This document shows positions 18,296 through 27,592 of a stretch of DNA of 46,348 bases, piece by piece. The position numbers and the translations under genes are program-made. The notes beneath the pieces were generated by a model. The model was not told the origin of the DNA. It saw nothing but the letters and a program-made list of their open reading frames with translations, and searched no databases. How positions within the stretch are numbered: the stretch's first letter is position 1; each line of letters opens with the position of its first letter. The stretch is taken from positions 1 through 46,348 of the forward strand of contig JAQCGT010000008.1 of assembly GCA_027730505.1 (NCBI GenBank), in the 5' to 3' direction. Origin of the DNA: Actinomycetota bacterium. GTDB lineage: Bacteria; Actinomycetota; Acidimicrobiia; Acidimicrobiales; Ilumatobacteraceae.

Positions 18296-18836
18296 ACGGC
18301 GGCTTGCACCATGGATCGCCGGAGGAGTGGCCGTGGTGCTCGTTGGACTAATCGCTGTGTTGATCGCTGCCGCTCCCGAACAGCAGTCAGGTGCGGCGAC
18401 AACGCTGCTCGACCGACCGGCACCGGCTGTGTTGGGAGAGTTCGAGGACGGCACACCATTCGAGTTGTCCCGACGACGCGGCTCATGGGTGGTGCTGAAC
18501 TTCTTCACGTCGACGTGCATCCCGTGTCGCAACGAGCATCCTGAACTCGTGGCCTTCGTCGATCAGCAGCGTTCGCTCGGTGTCGATGGGGCCGAGTTCT
18601 ACACGATCGTTCAACACGACGAACCAGACTCGGTCAATTCCTTCTTCGCCGACAATGGAGGCGACTGGCCAATCGTGTACGACCCCAATTTCTCGTTTCA
18701 GAACGGCTTCGGAGTAGCTCAGGTGCCCGAAACCTGGATCATCGATCCCAACGGTGTGGTTCGTGGTCGAGTCATTGCTGAGGTCACCGCCGAGTTCCTC
18801 TCGACGACCATTCAACGGCTTCGGGAGGGCGCATGA
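18252..18836 (+). CDS. ccmG: Thioredoxin-like redoxin (CcmG/TlpA)
   Basis: VVLNFFTSTCIPCRNEHPEL; DPNFSFQNGFGVAQVPETWIIDPNG; start moved to ATG 18252. Confidence 0.88.
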   Translation: MQRQRRWQRSAVSAERRLAPWIAGGVAVVLVGLIAVLIAAAPEQQSGAATTLLDRPAPAVLGEFEDGTPFELSRRRGSWVVLNFFTSTCIPCRNEHPELVAFVDQQRSLGVDGAEFYTIVQHDEPDSVNSFFADNGGDWPIVYDPNFSFQNGFGVAQVPETWIIDPNGVVRGRVIAEVTAEFLSTTIQRLREGA

Positions 18837-19342
18837 GCAACAGTCGGTTGCTGAACCGCCGTCTCAAGTCATGGCCCGGGTGGGTGCTGCTCGTTCTTGT
18901 GGTCGTTGGTTTCGGGGTGGTCGGCGCAACACGCGACCGCGGTCCACTCGATCCCGGGGATCGCATCGACGAGTTGTCCCGTCGTGTGGCCTGCCCGGTG
19001 TGTGACGGTGAGAGCGTGTATGAGTCACGGAACCCTGCCTCAGAGGCCATCCGGGCAGCCATTCGAGAGGCCGTGTCACAGGGCACCGCGAACGATGACG
19101 CAATTCTCGCTGCCATCGCTGAGGCGTACGGGGGCCGTGTGCTGCTCGTGCCGCGTGCCACGGGATTCGATGCATTGGTCTGGGCTCTGCCGGTGACCGC
19201 CGGTGTGATCGGAATCGTTGCCCTTGTATTCGCTTTTCGCCGCTGGCGAATCGAGGCGGGTCTGGCAGGTGTGGCGAACGACGAGGACTACCAGATCGTT
19301 GCCGCCGAACGCGAACGTCTTGGTGACGCTGGTGGCGACTGA
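18833..19342 (+). CDS. ccmH: Cytochrome c-type biogenesis protein CcmH
   Basis: ELSRRVACPVCDGESVYESRNPASEAIRAAIREAVSQG...IAEAYGGRVLL. Confidence 0.9.
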   Translation: MSNSRLLNRRLKSWPGWVLLVLVVVGFGVVGATRDRGPLDPGDRIDELSRRVACPVCDGESVYESRNPASEAIRAAIREAVSQGTANDDAILAAIAEAYGGRVLLVPRATGFDALVWALPVTAGVIGIVALVFAFRRWRIEAGLAGVANDEDYQIVAAERERLGDAGGD

Positions 19343-20069
19343 GTTCGAATCACTCGCCGACGAGCGCGACTTCCTCCTACGGTCGCTCACCGACCTAGAG
19401 GCCGAATTTGCCGCGGGCGATGTCGATGAGGATGATTACCGCGAGTTACGCGACGGGTATACGGCGAGAGCGGCAGCGGTCATCAGAGCGTTGGCTACCG
19501 AGGAGGCCCCCCAGGCAGGGCGCTTTCGGCTCGGCGGGCGCAGACGTCTGATCGCGATCGTCGTCACCATGGCGTTGGCCGGCGGCCTGTCGTGGGCGGT
19601 GGCATCGTCATCGGGTCAACGCCTTTCCGGCCAGCAGATCACCGGCCTCGATCCGCGCGACGAGGTGTCGGTTCTGCTCGCCGAGGCTCGGGCCGGGTCG
19701 ATGGCCGATCCGCTCGGGGCTGCTGCACTCTACGGCGCAGTGATCGAACTCGACCCTGACAATGTTGAGGCGTTGACCTATCGAGGCTGGACCCTTGCGC
19801 TCGCCGCCCGGCAGGAAAGCGACGTGGACGTCGCTGGAGAACGTCTGTCGGAGGCGGTCGACTCGTTGGTGGCTGCGGTGCGAGCCGATCCCACCTATGC
19901 GGATCCGCTGTGCTTTCTCGGGATCATCCAATATCGATTCGTCGGCGACGCCGAGTCTGCGACACCGCTCGTCGCAGCGTGCCTCGACGCTGATCCACCG
20001 GCGATGGTGCTCTCGCTGATGGAGGGGATCGCCGCCGAGCTCGGCCTCGTCGGCGATTCAGCCCGCTGA
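19323..20069 (+). CDS. CcmI-like TPR protein
   Basis: SLADERDFLLRSLTDLEAEFAAGDVDEDDYRELRDGY, TM, then TPR-like repeats; terminal ccm position. Start uncertain (GTG 19323 or 19332). Confidence 0.75.
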   Translation: MTLVATEFESLADERDFLLRSLTDLEAEFAAGDVDEDDYRELRDGYTARAAAVIRALATEEAPQAGRFRLGGRRRLIAIVVTMALAGGLSWAVASSSGQRLSGQQITGLDPRDEVSVLLAEARAGSMADPLGAAALYGAVIELDPDNVEALTYRGWTLALAARQESDVDVAGERLSEAVDSLVAAVRADPTYADPLCFLGIIQYRFVGDAESATPLVAACLDADPPAMVLSLMEGIAAELGLVGDSAR

Positions 20070-20070
20070 A

Positions 20071-20544
20071 TCAACCTCGAGCCGGGGGCGGCCAGACCTT
20101 GCCGCGCGAGAAGGTCCCCTTCTTCGAACGTTTCAGCACCCAGGTCGATGCCTTGCGCCAGTCGGGTGTCGACTGAATCTCCATTCCACGGCGAACGAGT
20201 GCAGCAATCGTGGCCGGGACGAGGTCGCCGTGACTGCACAGCACGGCCCGATCGGGGACCTCGCTGAGGAGGTCGAGAACGGGCTCGAAGGGTTCGTCCT
20301 CGCAGAGTCGTTGCTCGACCTGAACGTCGAGCCCCAAAACGTCGGCGAGCGGTTCGAGGGTCTGAATGCAACGCCTGTACGGACTCGAGAGCAACACGCT
20401 GGGTGTCTTTGTCGCAAGCCTCGTCGCAAGGGATTCGGCCTGTTGCCAGCCGGCTTTTGACAGCGGGCGGTCGATGTCATGCCCTTCCCATGTTCGTCGT
20501 TCACCCGCTTTGGCATGACGGACGAGATAGATCACCGTGCTCAT
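20071..20544 (-). CDS. Phosphohistidine phosphatase SixA-like
   Basis: MSTVIYLVRHAKAGERRTWEGHDIDRPLSKAGWQQAE; LCSHGDLVP. Start reassigned to ATG 20544. Confidence 0.85.
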   Translation of the reverse strand: MSTVIYLVRHAKAGERRTWEGHDIDRPLSKAGWQQAESLATRLATKTPSVLLSSPYRRCIQTLEPLADVLGLDVQVEQRLCEDEPFEPVLDLLSEVPDRAVLCSHGDLVPATIAALVRRGMEIQSTPDWRKASTWVLKRSKKGTFSRGKVWPPPARG

Positions 20545-21287
20545 GCCCGCCCGTTTCGTTCGCCGACGAGACGACGATGTCGATCGGCGATCCGCCGGGC
20601 CATCGCCACCATTGCGACGGCCGCCGCCATGTTCAGCACTGCAGAACCCCAGATGGTGCTGCGCTGGTCGATCGCTTGGGTGGCGACTGCCTCGGCACCC
20701 GTACCGAGACCGCCAAGACCGTCGATCCCCTGGGCGGCGACGAAGACCAACGGCAACGCGCCGAACAGTACGAACCACCAGGTGACGACCGGCGCAACCG
20801 GTGAGTTCTGCCAGTCGTCCGAGTCGGGGTCGCTGGCACGCCAGATCTCTCTGAACATGAGAAACGGGATCACGTAGAGCACCAGGGGTGGGGCAAACCA
20901 TCCGCCGATCGCCCATCCCGGACGCCACCGTCCCACGCGCCCGACCGCTCGGTGATTGGTCACCAGACGGTGCATCCAGACAATGACGGTGATTCCGGCA
21001 GTGAGCTGCGCGAGCGACTGCACGAGCTGGATCGTCAAGGCGGGGCCGTACGCCTCGACGAAGCGGTCCTCGTCGAGGGACCCGATCAGAAATGATCGAG
21101 CTTCATCGAGCGCCGTCTCATTGATTGCGGCGAAGAGCACGCCGAGCACACCGACGACGCTCACGAGGATCGAGAGCGTGGTTGTCAATCCGGAGATCGG
21201 CCGCACGGGACCAGATCCAGCGCCAGCGATGAGATCGGGGGGAGGTGGAGGAGGCGGGAGCGGCAAGCCCCCGTCGCGATCGGTCAC
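20541..21287 (-). CDS. DUF4328-like membrane protein
   Basis: Pro-rich N-terminus; VWMHRLVTNHRAVGRVGRWRPGWAIGGWFAPPLVLYVIPFLMFREIWRASDP. Confidence 0.75.
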   Translation of the reverse strand: MTDRDGGLPLPPPPPPPDLIAGAGSGPVRPISGLTTTLSILVSVVGVLGVLFAAINETALDEARSFLIGSLDEDRFVEAYGPALTIQLVQSLAQLTAGITVIVWMHRLVTNHRAVGRVGRWRPGWAIGGWFAPPLVLYVIPFLMFREIWRASDPDSDDWQNSPVAPVVTWWFVLFGALPLVFVAAQGIDGLGGLGTGAEAVATQAIDQRSTIWGSAVLNMAAAVAMVAMARRIADRHRRLVGERNGRA

Positions 21288-21294
21288 TGACGCG

Positions 21295-21300
21295 AACCTA
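21295..21300 (-). promoter_or_regulatory. Predicted -10 (TAGGTT) of leaderless DUF4328-like gene
   Basis: TAGGTT, 7 nt (cgcgtca), GTG 21287 on the minus strand. Confidence 0.45.
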
Positions 21301-21320
21301 GTCGGCGAAGGTCAGGTCGC

Positions 21321-21659
21321 TCACCCCCAGCCGAGTTCATCGAGACGTTCGTCGTCGATGCCGGCGGCGTGGGCGATCTCGTGAATGACGGTGACGGTGA
21401 CCTCGGCGGCGAGTTCGGTCTCGTCGATGACCGCTTCGCAGTGGGCGAGGCGGTAGATCGAAATCACATCGGGACCAGTGTCGCCGTTTCGGTCGCCGTG
21501 GGGGACTCCGTCATAGAGCCCGAGCAGACTCGGCTCGTCCGGATTGCGGTCGTCCACCTGGATTACGACATTGTCGAGTATCGACAGAAGTTCGTCGGGC
21601 AACTGATCGAGGGCATCGCGAACGAGACGCTCGAAGCGGTAGCGCGGAATCGCCTCCAA
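21321..21659 (-). CDS. Zincin-like metallopeptidase family protein
   Basis: VTVIHEIAHAAGIDDERLDELGW. Confidence 0.88.
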   Translation of the reverse strand: MEAIPRYRFERLVRDALDQLPDELLSILDNVVIQVDDRNPDEPSLLGLYDGVPHGDRNGDTGPDVISIYRLAHCEAVIDETELAAEVTVTVIHEIAHAAGIDDERLDELGWG

Positions 21660-21664
21660 GGCGC

Positions 21665-22813
21665 TCAGTCGATGAGCTTGAGCTCGGGGCTGAACACTTT
21701 CTTCGGGCGCATGTCGACGGCGATGTGCTCGGCGATCGACATGAATGCCCGCGCCGCCTCGGAGTCGGGTTCGACCGCTGTGATCGGTCGGCCGTCATCT
21801 CCGCCTTCGCGAAGGGCCGGCACTAGTGGAAGCTGTCCCAGAAGTGGTACGTCGAGTTCATCGGCGAGTTCGGCTCCACCGCCGGCGCCGAAGAGCTCAT
21901 AACGCTTTCCGTCGTCGCCGGTGAACCACGACATGTTCTCGATCACCCCACGGACCGGCAGATTGACCTTTGCAGCCATCGCCGCTGAAAGCCGTGCCAC
22001 CTTCTGGGCCGCCGGCTGCGGGGTTGTGACCACGAAGACCTCGCCCCGGGGAAGGTACTGGCTGAGGCTGAGCGCGATGTCTCCAGTGCCAGGTGGCATG
22101 TCGACCAGCACGAAGTCGGGCTCGTCCCAGTACACATCGGTCAGGAACTGCTCAAGAGCCTTGTGGAGCATTGGCCCACGCCAGATCACGGCTTCACCGT
22201 CGGGCACGAAATATCCGATCGAGATGCAGCGCACCCCCCATTGCTCTGGCGGCACGATCATCTCGTCGATGATGGTCGGCTTTCGGTCGGTGCCGAGCAT
22301 GCGAGGGATCGAGAATCCGTAGATGTCGGCATCGACGACGCCGACCGAGTAGCCCTGACGAGCCAGTGCCACAGCGAGGTTCGTGGTGACGCTTGACTTG
22401 CCGACGCCGCCCTTGCCCGACGAGATGAGGAGGGGACGAGTGCGCGACCCGGGCTGAGAGAATGGGATGGCGCGTCCCTCGGCATGGCCGTGGGCGTGAC
22501 TGTGTCCGGCCGTGGCCCCGGGGGAGCCGTGAAGCACCTCACGAAGGGCGGCTCGCTCGGAGTCGGTCATCACGGTGAACTCCAACGCCACGTCACGTAC
22601 GCCATCGAGCGTGCGGACCGCGGAGGTGACCCGGTTCTGGATCTCGTTTCGCAACGGGCAGCCGGCGACCGTGAGGGCGACGAGGATGTCGGCGGTGCCG
22701 TCGGACCTCATCTCGGCACGCCGGAGCATTCCGAGATCGACGATCGATCGGTGCAGTTCGGGATCCTCCACCGGGCGGAGGGCTTCGACGAGGTCGGCAT
22801 CGGAGGTGGCCAT
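21665..22813 (-). CDS. mrp: Mrp/NBP35-family Fe-S cluster carrier ATPase
   Basis: SSGKGGVGKSSVTTNLAVALARQGYSVGVVDADIYGFSIPRML; DMPPGTGDIALSLSQ. Confidence 0.93.
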   Translation of the reverse strand: MATSDADLVEALRPVEDPELHRSIVDLGMLRRAEMRSDGTADILVALTVAGCPLRNEIQNRVTSAVRTLDGVRDVALEFTVMTDSERAALREVLHGSPGATAGHSHAHGHAEGRAIPFSQPGSRTRPLLISSGKGGVGKSSVTTNLAVALARQGYSVGVVDADIYGFSIPRMLGTDRKPTIIDEMIVPPEQWGVRCISIGYFVPDGEAVIWRGPMLHKALEQFLTDVYWDEPDFVLVDMPPGTGDIALSLSQYLPRGEVFVVTTPQPAAQKVARLSAAMAAKVNLPVRGVIENMSWFTGDDGKRYELFGAGGGAELADELDVPLLGQLPLVPALREGGDDGRPITAVEPDSEAARAFMSIAEHIAVDMRPKKVFSPELKLID

Positions 22814-22855
22814 GCGACCATTGTGGCCATCGAGTCACGGGTTTGCACTACGCCG

Positions 22856-22875
22856 GTAGGAGAAAATCGACCTAC
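22856..22875. promoter_or_regulatory. Inverted repeat GTAGG-N10-CCTAC overlapping the predicted -10 of the downstream regulator
   Basis: Read directly; TACACT (-10) at 22873-22878 lies 6 nt before ATG 22885. Confidence 0.4.
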
Positions 22876-22884
22876 ACTCGACAC

Positions 22885-23613
22885 ATGTCCAGCGCTTCCG
22901 CGACTCCGGCGGCGTTCAACGCCACGGTCTCGGCGATCACCGATGCCTTCGGCGATCCGACGCGGCGGCGAATCTGGCTCTTCGTGCGTGATGCCGACGA
23001 CGGGTCGGGTGTCACGACCTCGGAGGTGGCCACCGAAGTCGGTATCCACCCGAATGTGGCACGCCACCATCTCGAGAAGTTGACCGCTGGCGGATATCTC
23101 GAGGTCCGTGCGGCGCGAGCGGGCTCCGGAGGTGCCGGCCGGCCGTCGAAGCGGTACTCAGCGATCACTGCTGCGATCGAGGAGTTCCCGGTTCGCAGTG
23201 ACGACTTGGTCTTGTCGCTGCTCGGCCGGGCATTGACCCGTCTCGACCGGGTCGAGGCTGAGGCGCTCGCTGAGGAGGTCGGCGCTGAGTACGGCAGGGC
23301 CATGGCGGCCGGCCTGAACGGCGAGACCCTCGACCACGGGCACCGGTCGCTGCGTACGGCGATTCGTGCCGTTGCTGACGCCTTGACCGCTCACGGCTTC
23401 GCTGCGCACGCCGACAGTCGCAATAACCAGCTGAGGATCATCAACGACCATTGCCCGTTCGGCGATGTCGCAACCGAGCATCCGGTGATCTGTGCTGTCG
23501 ACCGTGGGATGGTCCGCGGGATGCTCGCCGAGCTGTACGGCGAAGATGTCGGCGAGGTCGTCACTGAGTCGTCGGTTGCCCGGGGCGACTCCGTCTGCTC
23601 CACCACGTTCTGA
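22885..23613 (+). CDS. ArsR/SufR-like HTH regulator with C-terminal Cys cluster
   Basis: ITDAFGDPTRRRIWLFVRD HTH; C-terminal HCPFGDVATEHPVIC (CX12C) plus a distal Cys. Confidence 0.85.
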   Translation: MSSASATPAAFNATVSAITDAFGDPTRRRIWLFVRDADDGSGVTTSEVATEVGIHPNVARHHLEKLTAGGYLEVRAARAGSGGAGRPSKRYSAITAAIEEFPVRSDDLVLSLLGRALTRLDRVEAEALAEEVGAEYGRAMAAGLNGETLDHGHRSLRTAIRAVADALTAHGFAAHADSRNNQLRIINDHCPFGDVATEHPVICAVDRGMVRGMLAELYGEDVGEVVTESSVARGDSVCSTTF

Positions 23614-23661
23614 AGTGCGGGTCGCCGCTCGCTGGTCGTCAGACGGCACAATGGGGTTTCC

Positions 23662-25419
23662 ATGTCGACCGCCCATTCACCGCTGCCTCCGTCCTCCGTC
23701 GACCCTCGCGTCCGGCTCGCCACCGCGGTGGGCCCCGTTCTCGCGTCGATCACCGGGCGAGACGATGCCGACCCGGTGGTGCGTCCCTCGGATCACGCCG
23801 ACGCCCAGGTAAACGGCGCCATGGCGCTGGCGCGCGAGGTCGGACGCCAACCGCGCGAGATCGCCGAGTCGGTGCTGTCATCAGGGGTGCTCGAAGGCAT
23901 CTGTTCCACGGCCGAGGTCGCCGGTCCCGGATTTCTCAACGTCACCTTTGACGCGTCGCTGCTCGACGGGCTTCTTGCAGCGATGGCCAGAGACGAGGCA
24001 CTCGGTACGCCTGTGGCTGCGAGCCCGCTTACGGTCGTCGTCGACTACTCGGCTCCGAACGTCGCGAAGGAGATGCACGTCGGGCATCTTCGGTCCACGG
24101 TCATTGGCGACGCGCTCGTGCGCCTGTACACCGCCGTCGGTCACCACGTGATCCGTGAGAACCACATCGGTGATTGGGGCCGGCCGTTCGGCATGTTGAT
24201 CGAGCATCTTCTCGACCTCGGCACTGATGTCGCAGCCGCCGGACTCGGTCAGGGAGATCTCGACGGTTTCTACAAGGCGGCCAACGTCAAATTTGACCAG
24301 TCACCCGAATTCCAGGAGCGGTCGCGCGAACGGGTCGTGCTCTTGCAGTCCGGTGATCCGGAGACTCGGGAACTCTGGGACCGGTTGGTCGCCATGTCGA
24401 CCGAGTACTTCAACACCGTGTACTCGAAGCTTGGAGTGCTCTTGGTCGACGATGACCTGGCGGGAGAGAGTCTCTATCAGCCCTTGATGCCGGGAACCCT
24501 CTCTCGGCTCGAAGCCTCGGGTCTCATGACCGAGAGCGACGGGGCGAGCGTCGTGTTCCCTCCGGGCTTCACCAACCGTGACGGCGACCCGCTGCCGCTG
24601 ATCGTTCGTGCCCGTACCGGCGGGTTCAACTACGCCACGAGCGATCTCAGTTGCGTGATCGACCGTGTCGAACGCCTCGGCGCCGACCTCATGCTCTACG
24701 TGGTCGGCGCCCCCCAGCAGCAGCACCTCGAGATGGTCTTCGCTGTTGCGAAGATGGCAGGTTGGATGCCTGACGGTGTCGAGGCGGTGCACGTCGCGTT
24801 CGGCAACGTGCTCGGTCAGGACCGCAAGATGCTGCGCAGTCGCAGCGGCGAATCGGTGAAGTTGGTTGACCTGCTTGACGAGGCTGTGGAGCGCGCCCTC
24901 GCTGCCGTCTCCGAGAAGAATCCCGATCTCAGCCCCGACGAGCAAGGCGACGTGGCGCGAATGATCGGGATCGGTGCCGTGAAGTACGCCGATCTGTCGA
25001 CGGATCGCGTGCGCGATTACGTGTTCGACTGGGACCGGATGTTGGCCTTCGACGGAAACACTGCCCCCTATCTGCAGTACGCCCATGCCCGTATTCGGTC
25101 GATCTTCCGTCGAGCCGATGAACTCGGTGTGGCGATGACCGCTCACGCTGTGGTTGAGCCGGCTGAACGGGTGCTCGCGTTGCGACTGCTCTCCCACGGC
25201 ACGGTCGTGGCCGATGCCGTGTCGGCCAACGCTCCCCACCGACTGTGCACCCATCTGTTCGACCTTGCTCAAGACTTCACGGCGTTCTATGAACAGTGCC
25301 CGGTGCTGCGCTCTGATGACGAGGTCCGCGGCTCGCGTCTCGCACTGTGTGACCTGACAGCCCGGACGCTTGCGCACGGTCTCGGACTGCTCGGCATCGA
25401 CGCCCCGGAGCGGATGTGA
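23662..25419 (+). CDS. argS: Arginyl-tRNA synthetase
   Basis: VDYSAPNVAKEMHVGHLRSTVIGDALVRLY; HIGDWGRPFGMLIEHL; terminal ...LGIDAPERM. Confidence 0.96.
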   Translation: MSTAHSPLPPSSVDPRVRLATAVGPVLASITGRDDADPVVRPSDHADAQVNGAMALAREVGRQPREIAESVLSSGVLEGICSTAEVAGPGFLNVTFDASLLDGLLAAMARDEALGTPVAASPLTVVVDYSAPNVAKEMHVGHLRSTVIGDALVRLYTAVGHHVIRENHIGDWGRPFGMLIEHLLDLGTDVAAAGLGQGDLDGFYKAANVKFDQSPEFQERSRERVVLLQSGDPETRELWDRLVAMSTEYFNTVYSKLGVLLVDDDLAGESLYQPLMPGTLSRLEASGLMTESDGASVVFPPGFTNRDGDPLPLIVRARTGGFNYATSDLSCVIDRVERLGADLMLYVVGAPQQQHLEMVFAVAKMAGWMPDGVEAVHVAFGNVLGQDRKMLRSRSGESVKLVDLLDEAVERALAAVSEKNPDLSPDEQGDVARMIGIGAVKYADLSTDRVRDYVFDWDRMLAFDGNTAPYLQYAHARIRSIFRRADELGVAMTAHAVVEPAERVLALRLLSHGTVVADAVSANAPHRLCTHLFDLAQDFTAFYEQCPVLRSDDEVRGSRLALCDLTARTLAHGLGLLGIDAPERM

Positions 25420-26702
25420 CCGTCCTTCCCGAACGGCTGTTGCCCGACACGGCTGATGTCGACGTCGATGGGATGCTGCGCGTTGGTGGCTGTCGACTCG
25501 ACGATCTCGCTGAGCGGTTCGGCACACCGCTGTTCGTCTATGACGAGCAGCACCTGCGGGCCCGCTGCCGGGAGGCCGTTGCAACGTTCGGGTCTGAGCG
25601 GGTGGTCTATGCCACTAAGGCGTTCCTGTGTCGGGCGATGGCCGATGTCGCTCACAGCGAAGGGCTCCTGCTCGACGTGGCCTCGGGTGGTGAGTTGCAC
25701 GTTGTGCTGGCTGCTGGGGTTCCAGCCAGTTCGTGTGTGCTTCACGGGAACAACAAAAGCGTGGCCGAACTGCGGATGGCGATGAGTGCCGGCGTGCGCC
25801 ATCTCGTCGTCGACTCGTTCGACGAGATGGATCGAATCGAGGCACTCGTTGCAGAGGGACTGCCAAAGCCCGATGTGCTCGTCCGTGTGACGCCGGGTGT
25901 GCACGCCCATACGCACGAGTTCATCGCCACCGGACAGGACGACTCGAAGTTCGGATTCAACCTTGCGAATGGTGACGCCATGCTCGCCGTCGAGCGCGCT
26001 CAGGGCTCATCGGCGATGAATCTGGTCGGCACCCACTGCCACATCGGCTCGAACGTCTTCGATGCTGGTGGCTTCGCCCGAGCAGCTGAGGTGATGGCCC
26101 GTTTCGCGGCGCCGCTCGATCTGCCCGAACTCGTCCTCGGTGGGGGACTTGGCGTTGCTTACGTGGCATCCGAGGAGGCGCCCACAATCTCGGCGTGGGG
26201 TTCGGCGCTGCTCGACGCGTGCGACCACGTTGGTGTCAGCTCCCGGGTGAGTGTGGAGCCGGGCCGCTCGATCGTGGCCTCGGCGGCGGTCACCGTCTAT
26301 TCGGTCGGCACGATGAAGGACATCCCCGGTATCCGCCGATACATCGCGGTTGACGGTGGTATGAGTGACAATCCGCGTCCTGTGCTGTACGGCTCGGGTT
26401 ACGAAGCAACGCTCGCCCGAGCACCGTTCGCCGAACGGCCGATGGCTGCACGCATCGTCGGTAAGCACTGCGAGAGCGGCGATGTGCTCCTAGCCGATGC
26501 CCGACTTCCCGCTGACACCACCGTCGGTGATCTTCTTGTCACGCCGGTCACCGGTGCGTATGGGCACTCGATGGGATCGAACTACAACAAGGTTCTCCGC
26601 CCGGCGGTCGTGTTTGTCAGCGATGGGATTGTTCGTCAAGTGGTTCGTCGTGAGACCTTCGACGATCTCTTGGCCACCGATACGTTCGACGCCGGATGCT
26701 GA
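25416..26702 (+). CDS. lysA: Diaminopimelate decarboxylase
   Basis: VYATKAFLCRAMADV; FGFNLANGDA; GTHCHIGSNVFD; CESGDVLLADARLP. Confidence 0.94.
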   Translation: MTVLPERLLPDTADVDVDGMLRVGGCRLDDLAERFGTPLFVYDEQHLRARCREAVATFGSERVVYATKAFLCRAMADVAHSEGLLLDVASGGELHVVLAAGVPASSCVLHGNNKSVAELRMAMSAGVRHLVVDSFDEMDRIEALVAEGLPKPDVLVRVTPGVHAHTHEFIATGQDDSKFGFNLANGDAMLAVERAQGSSAMNLVGTHCHIGSNVFDAGGFARAAEVMARFAAPLDLPELVLGGGLGVAYVASEEAPTISAWGSALLDACDHVGVSSRVSVEPGRSIVASAAVTVYSVGTMKDIPGIRRYIAVDGGMSDNPRPVLYGSGYEATLARAPFAERPMAARIVGKHCESGDVLLADARLPADTTVGDLLVTPVTGAYGHSMGSNYNKVLRPAVVFVSDGIVRQVVRRETFDDLLATDTFDAGC

Positions 26703-26707
26703 GACGC

Positions 26708-27505
26708 TCAACGACCGCGGTCAGCGAGGTACTGCGCCGAAGCAGCCCGTGACTCGGGATCGTGTAGGGCGACGACGAGGGTGTCTGCGTCGTTGGCATT
26801 GCGACGAGTGCCAGCCATCTCCTCCATCACGGCGTCGACTTGTGTGAGGGTGGCCCTGATAGCGAACATCGGTTTCGTCGCGAGCGACCTGGCGAGCTTC
26901 ATGGCCTCGGTCACCACGTCGGCGTCGTCGATGACGCGATTGACGAAGCGCAGCGCATGAGCCTCGGCGGCATCAAACGGGCGGCACGTCAAGATCAGCT
27001 CCTTGGCGACTGCCGGACCGACTTCGCGCGCCAGTCGAGGGACACCGCCCCACGCCAGCGGGATACCGAGGTCCACCTCGGGGATCGAGAACGTGGTCCC
27101 GGCTGCCGCTAACCGGAGGTCGCACGAGGCGGTGAGCACCACGCCGCCGCCGACACAGTGACCGTGCACCGCCGCAATGGTGAGCGGGCGCATGTCTGTC
27201 ACCGTCTCGGCCATCACTCTGCCGAGGTCGGCGCCGGCGCGCGGGTCGTTGCCACCGTAGACACCGGAGAAGTCGGCGAGGTCGAAGCCGGCGGTGAAGG
27301 CCCGCCCCTCGCCGCGTACCACGACGACTTTGATCTCGTGTTGGCGGTCGATCCATCGACAGAGGTCCACCAATTCGGTCATGAGGGCGATCGACAGCGC
27401 GTTCAGTCGCTCCGGCCTGTTGAGCACAATCGTGCCGATTGCCGTGCCGCTGTCGTGCTCCCACCGCAGGTTCTCGAGATGGGGAATCGGGTCGGCGTGG
27501 TCCAT
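26708..27505 (-). CDS. Enoyl-CoA hydratase/isomerase family protein
   Basis: IVLNRPERLNALS; GRAFTAGFDL; AVHGHCVGGGVVLTASCDLRLAA. Confidence 0.92.
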   Translation of the reverse strand: MDHADPIPHLENLRWEHDSGTAIGTIVLNRPERLNALSIALMTELVDLCRWIDRQHEIKVVVVRGEGRAFTAGFDLADFSGVYGGNDPRAGADLGRVMAETVTDMRPLTIAAVHGHCVGGGVVLTASCDLRLAAAGTTFSIPEVDLGIPLAWGGVPRLAREVGPAVAKELILTCRPFDAAEAHALRFVNRVIDDADVVTEAMKLARSLATKPMFAIRATLTQVDAVMEEMAGTRRNANDADTLVVALHDPESRAASAQYLADRGR

Positions 27506-27592
27506 CCCGACATCGAAGCACTTCGGCGTTCGACGGTGCGGATCGGGACGTCATGGGCGGGGTCGATCGTGCGACGGATAGCCTCCCGAGGC

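Noticed and set aside
24301-25584. 427-aa minus-strand ORF antisense to argS/lysA
   Set aside because: Shadow ORF opposite well-supported argS; His/Arg-rich translation with no domain motifs.
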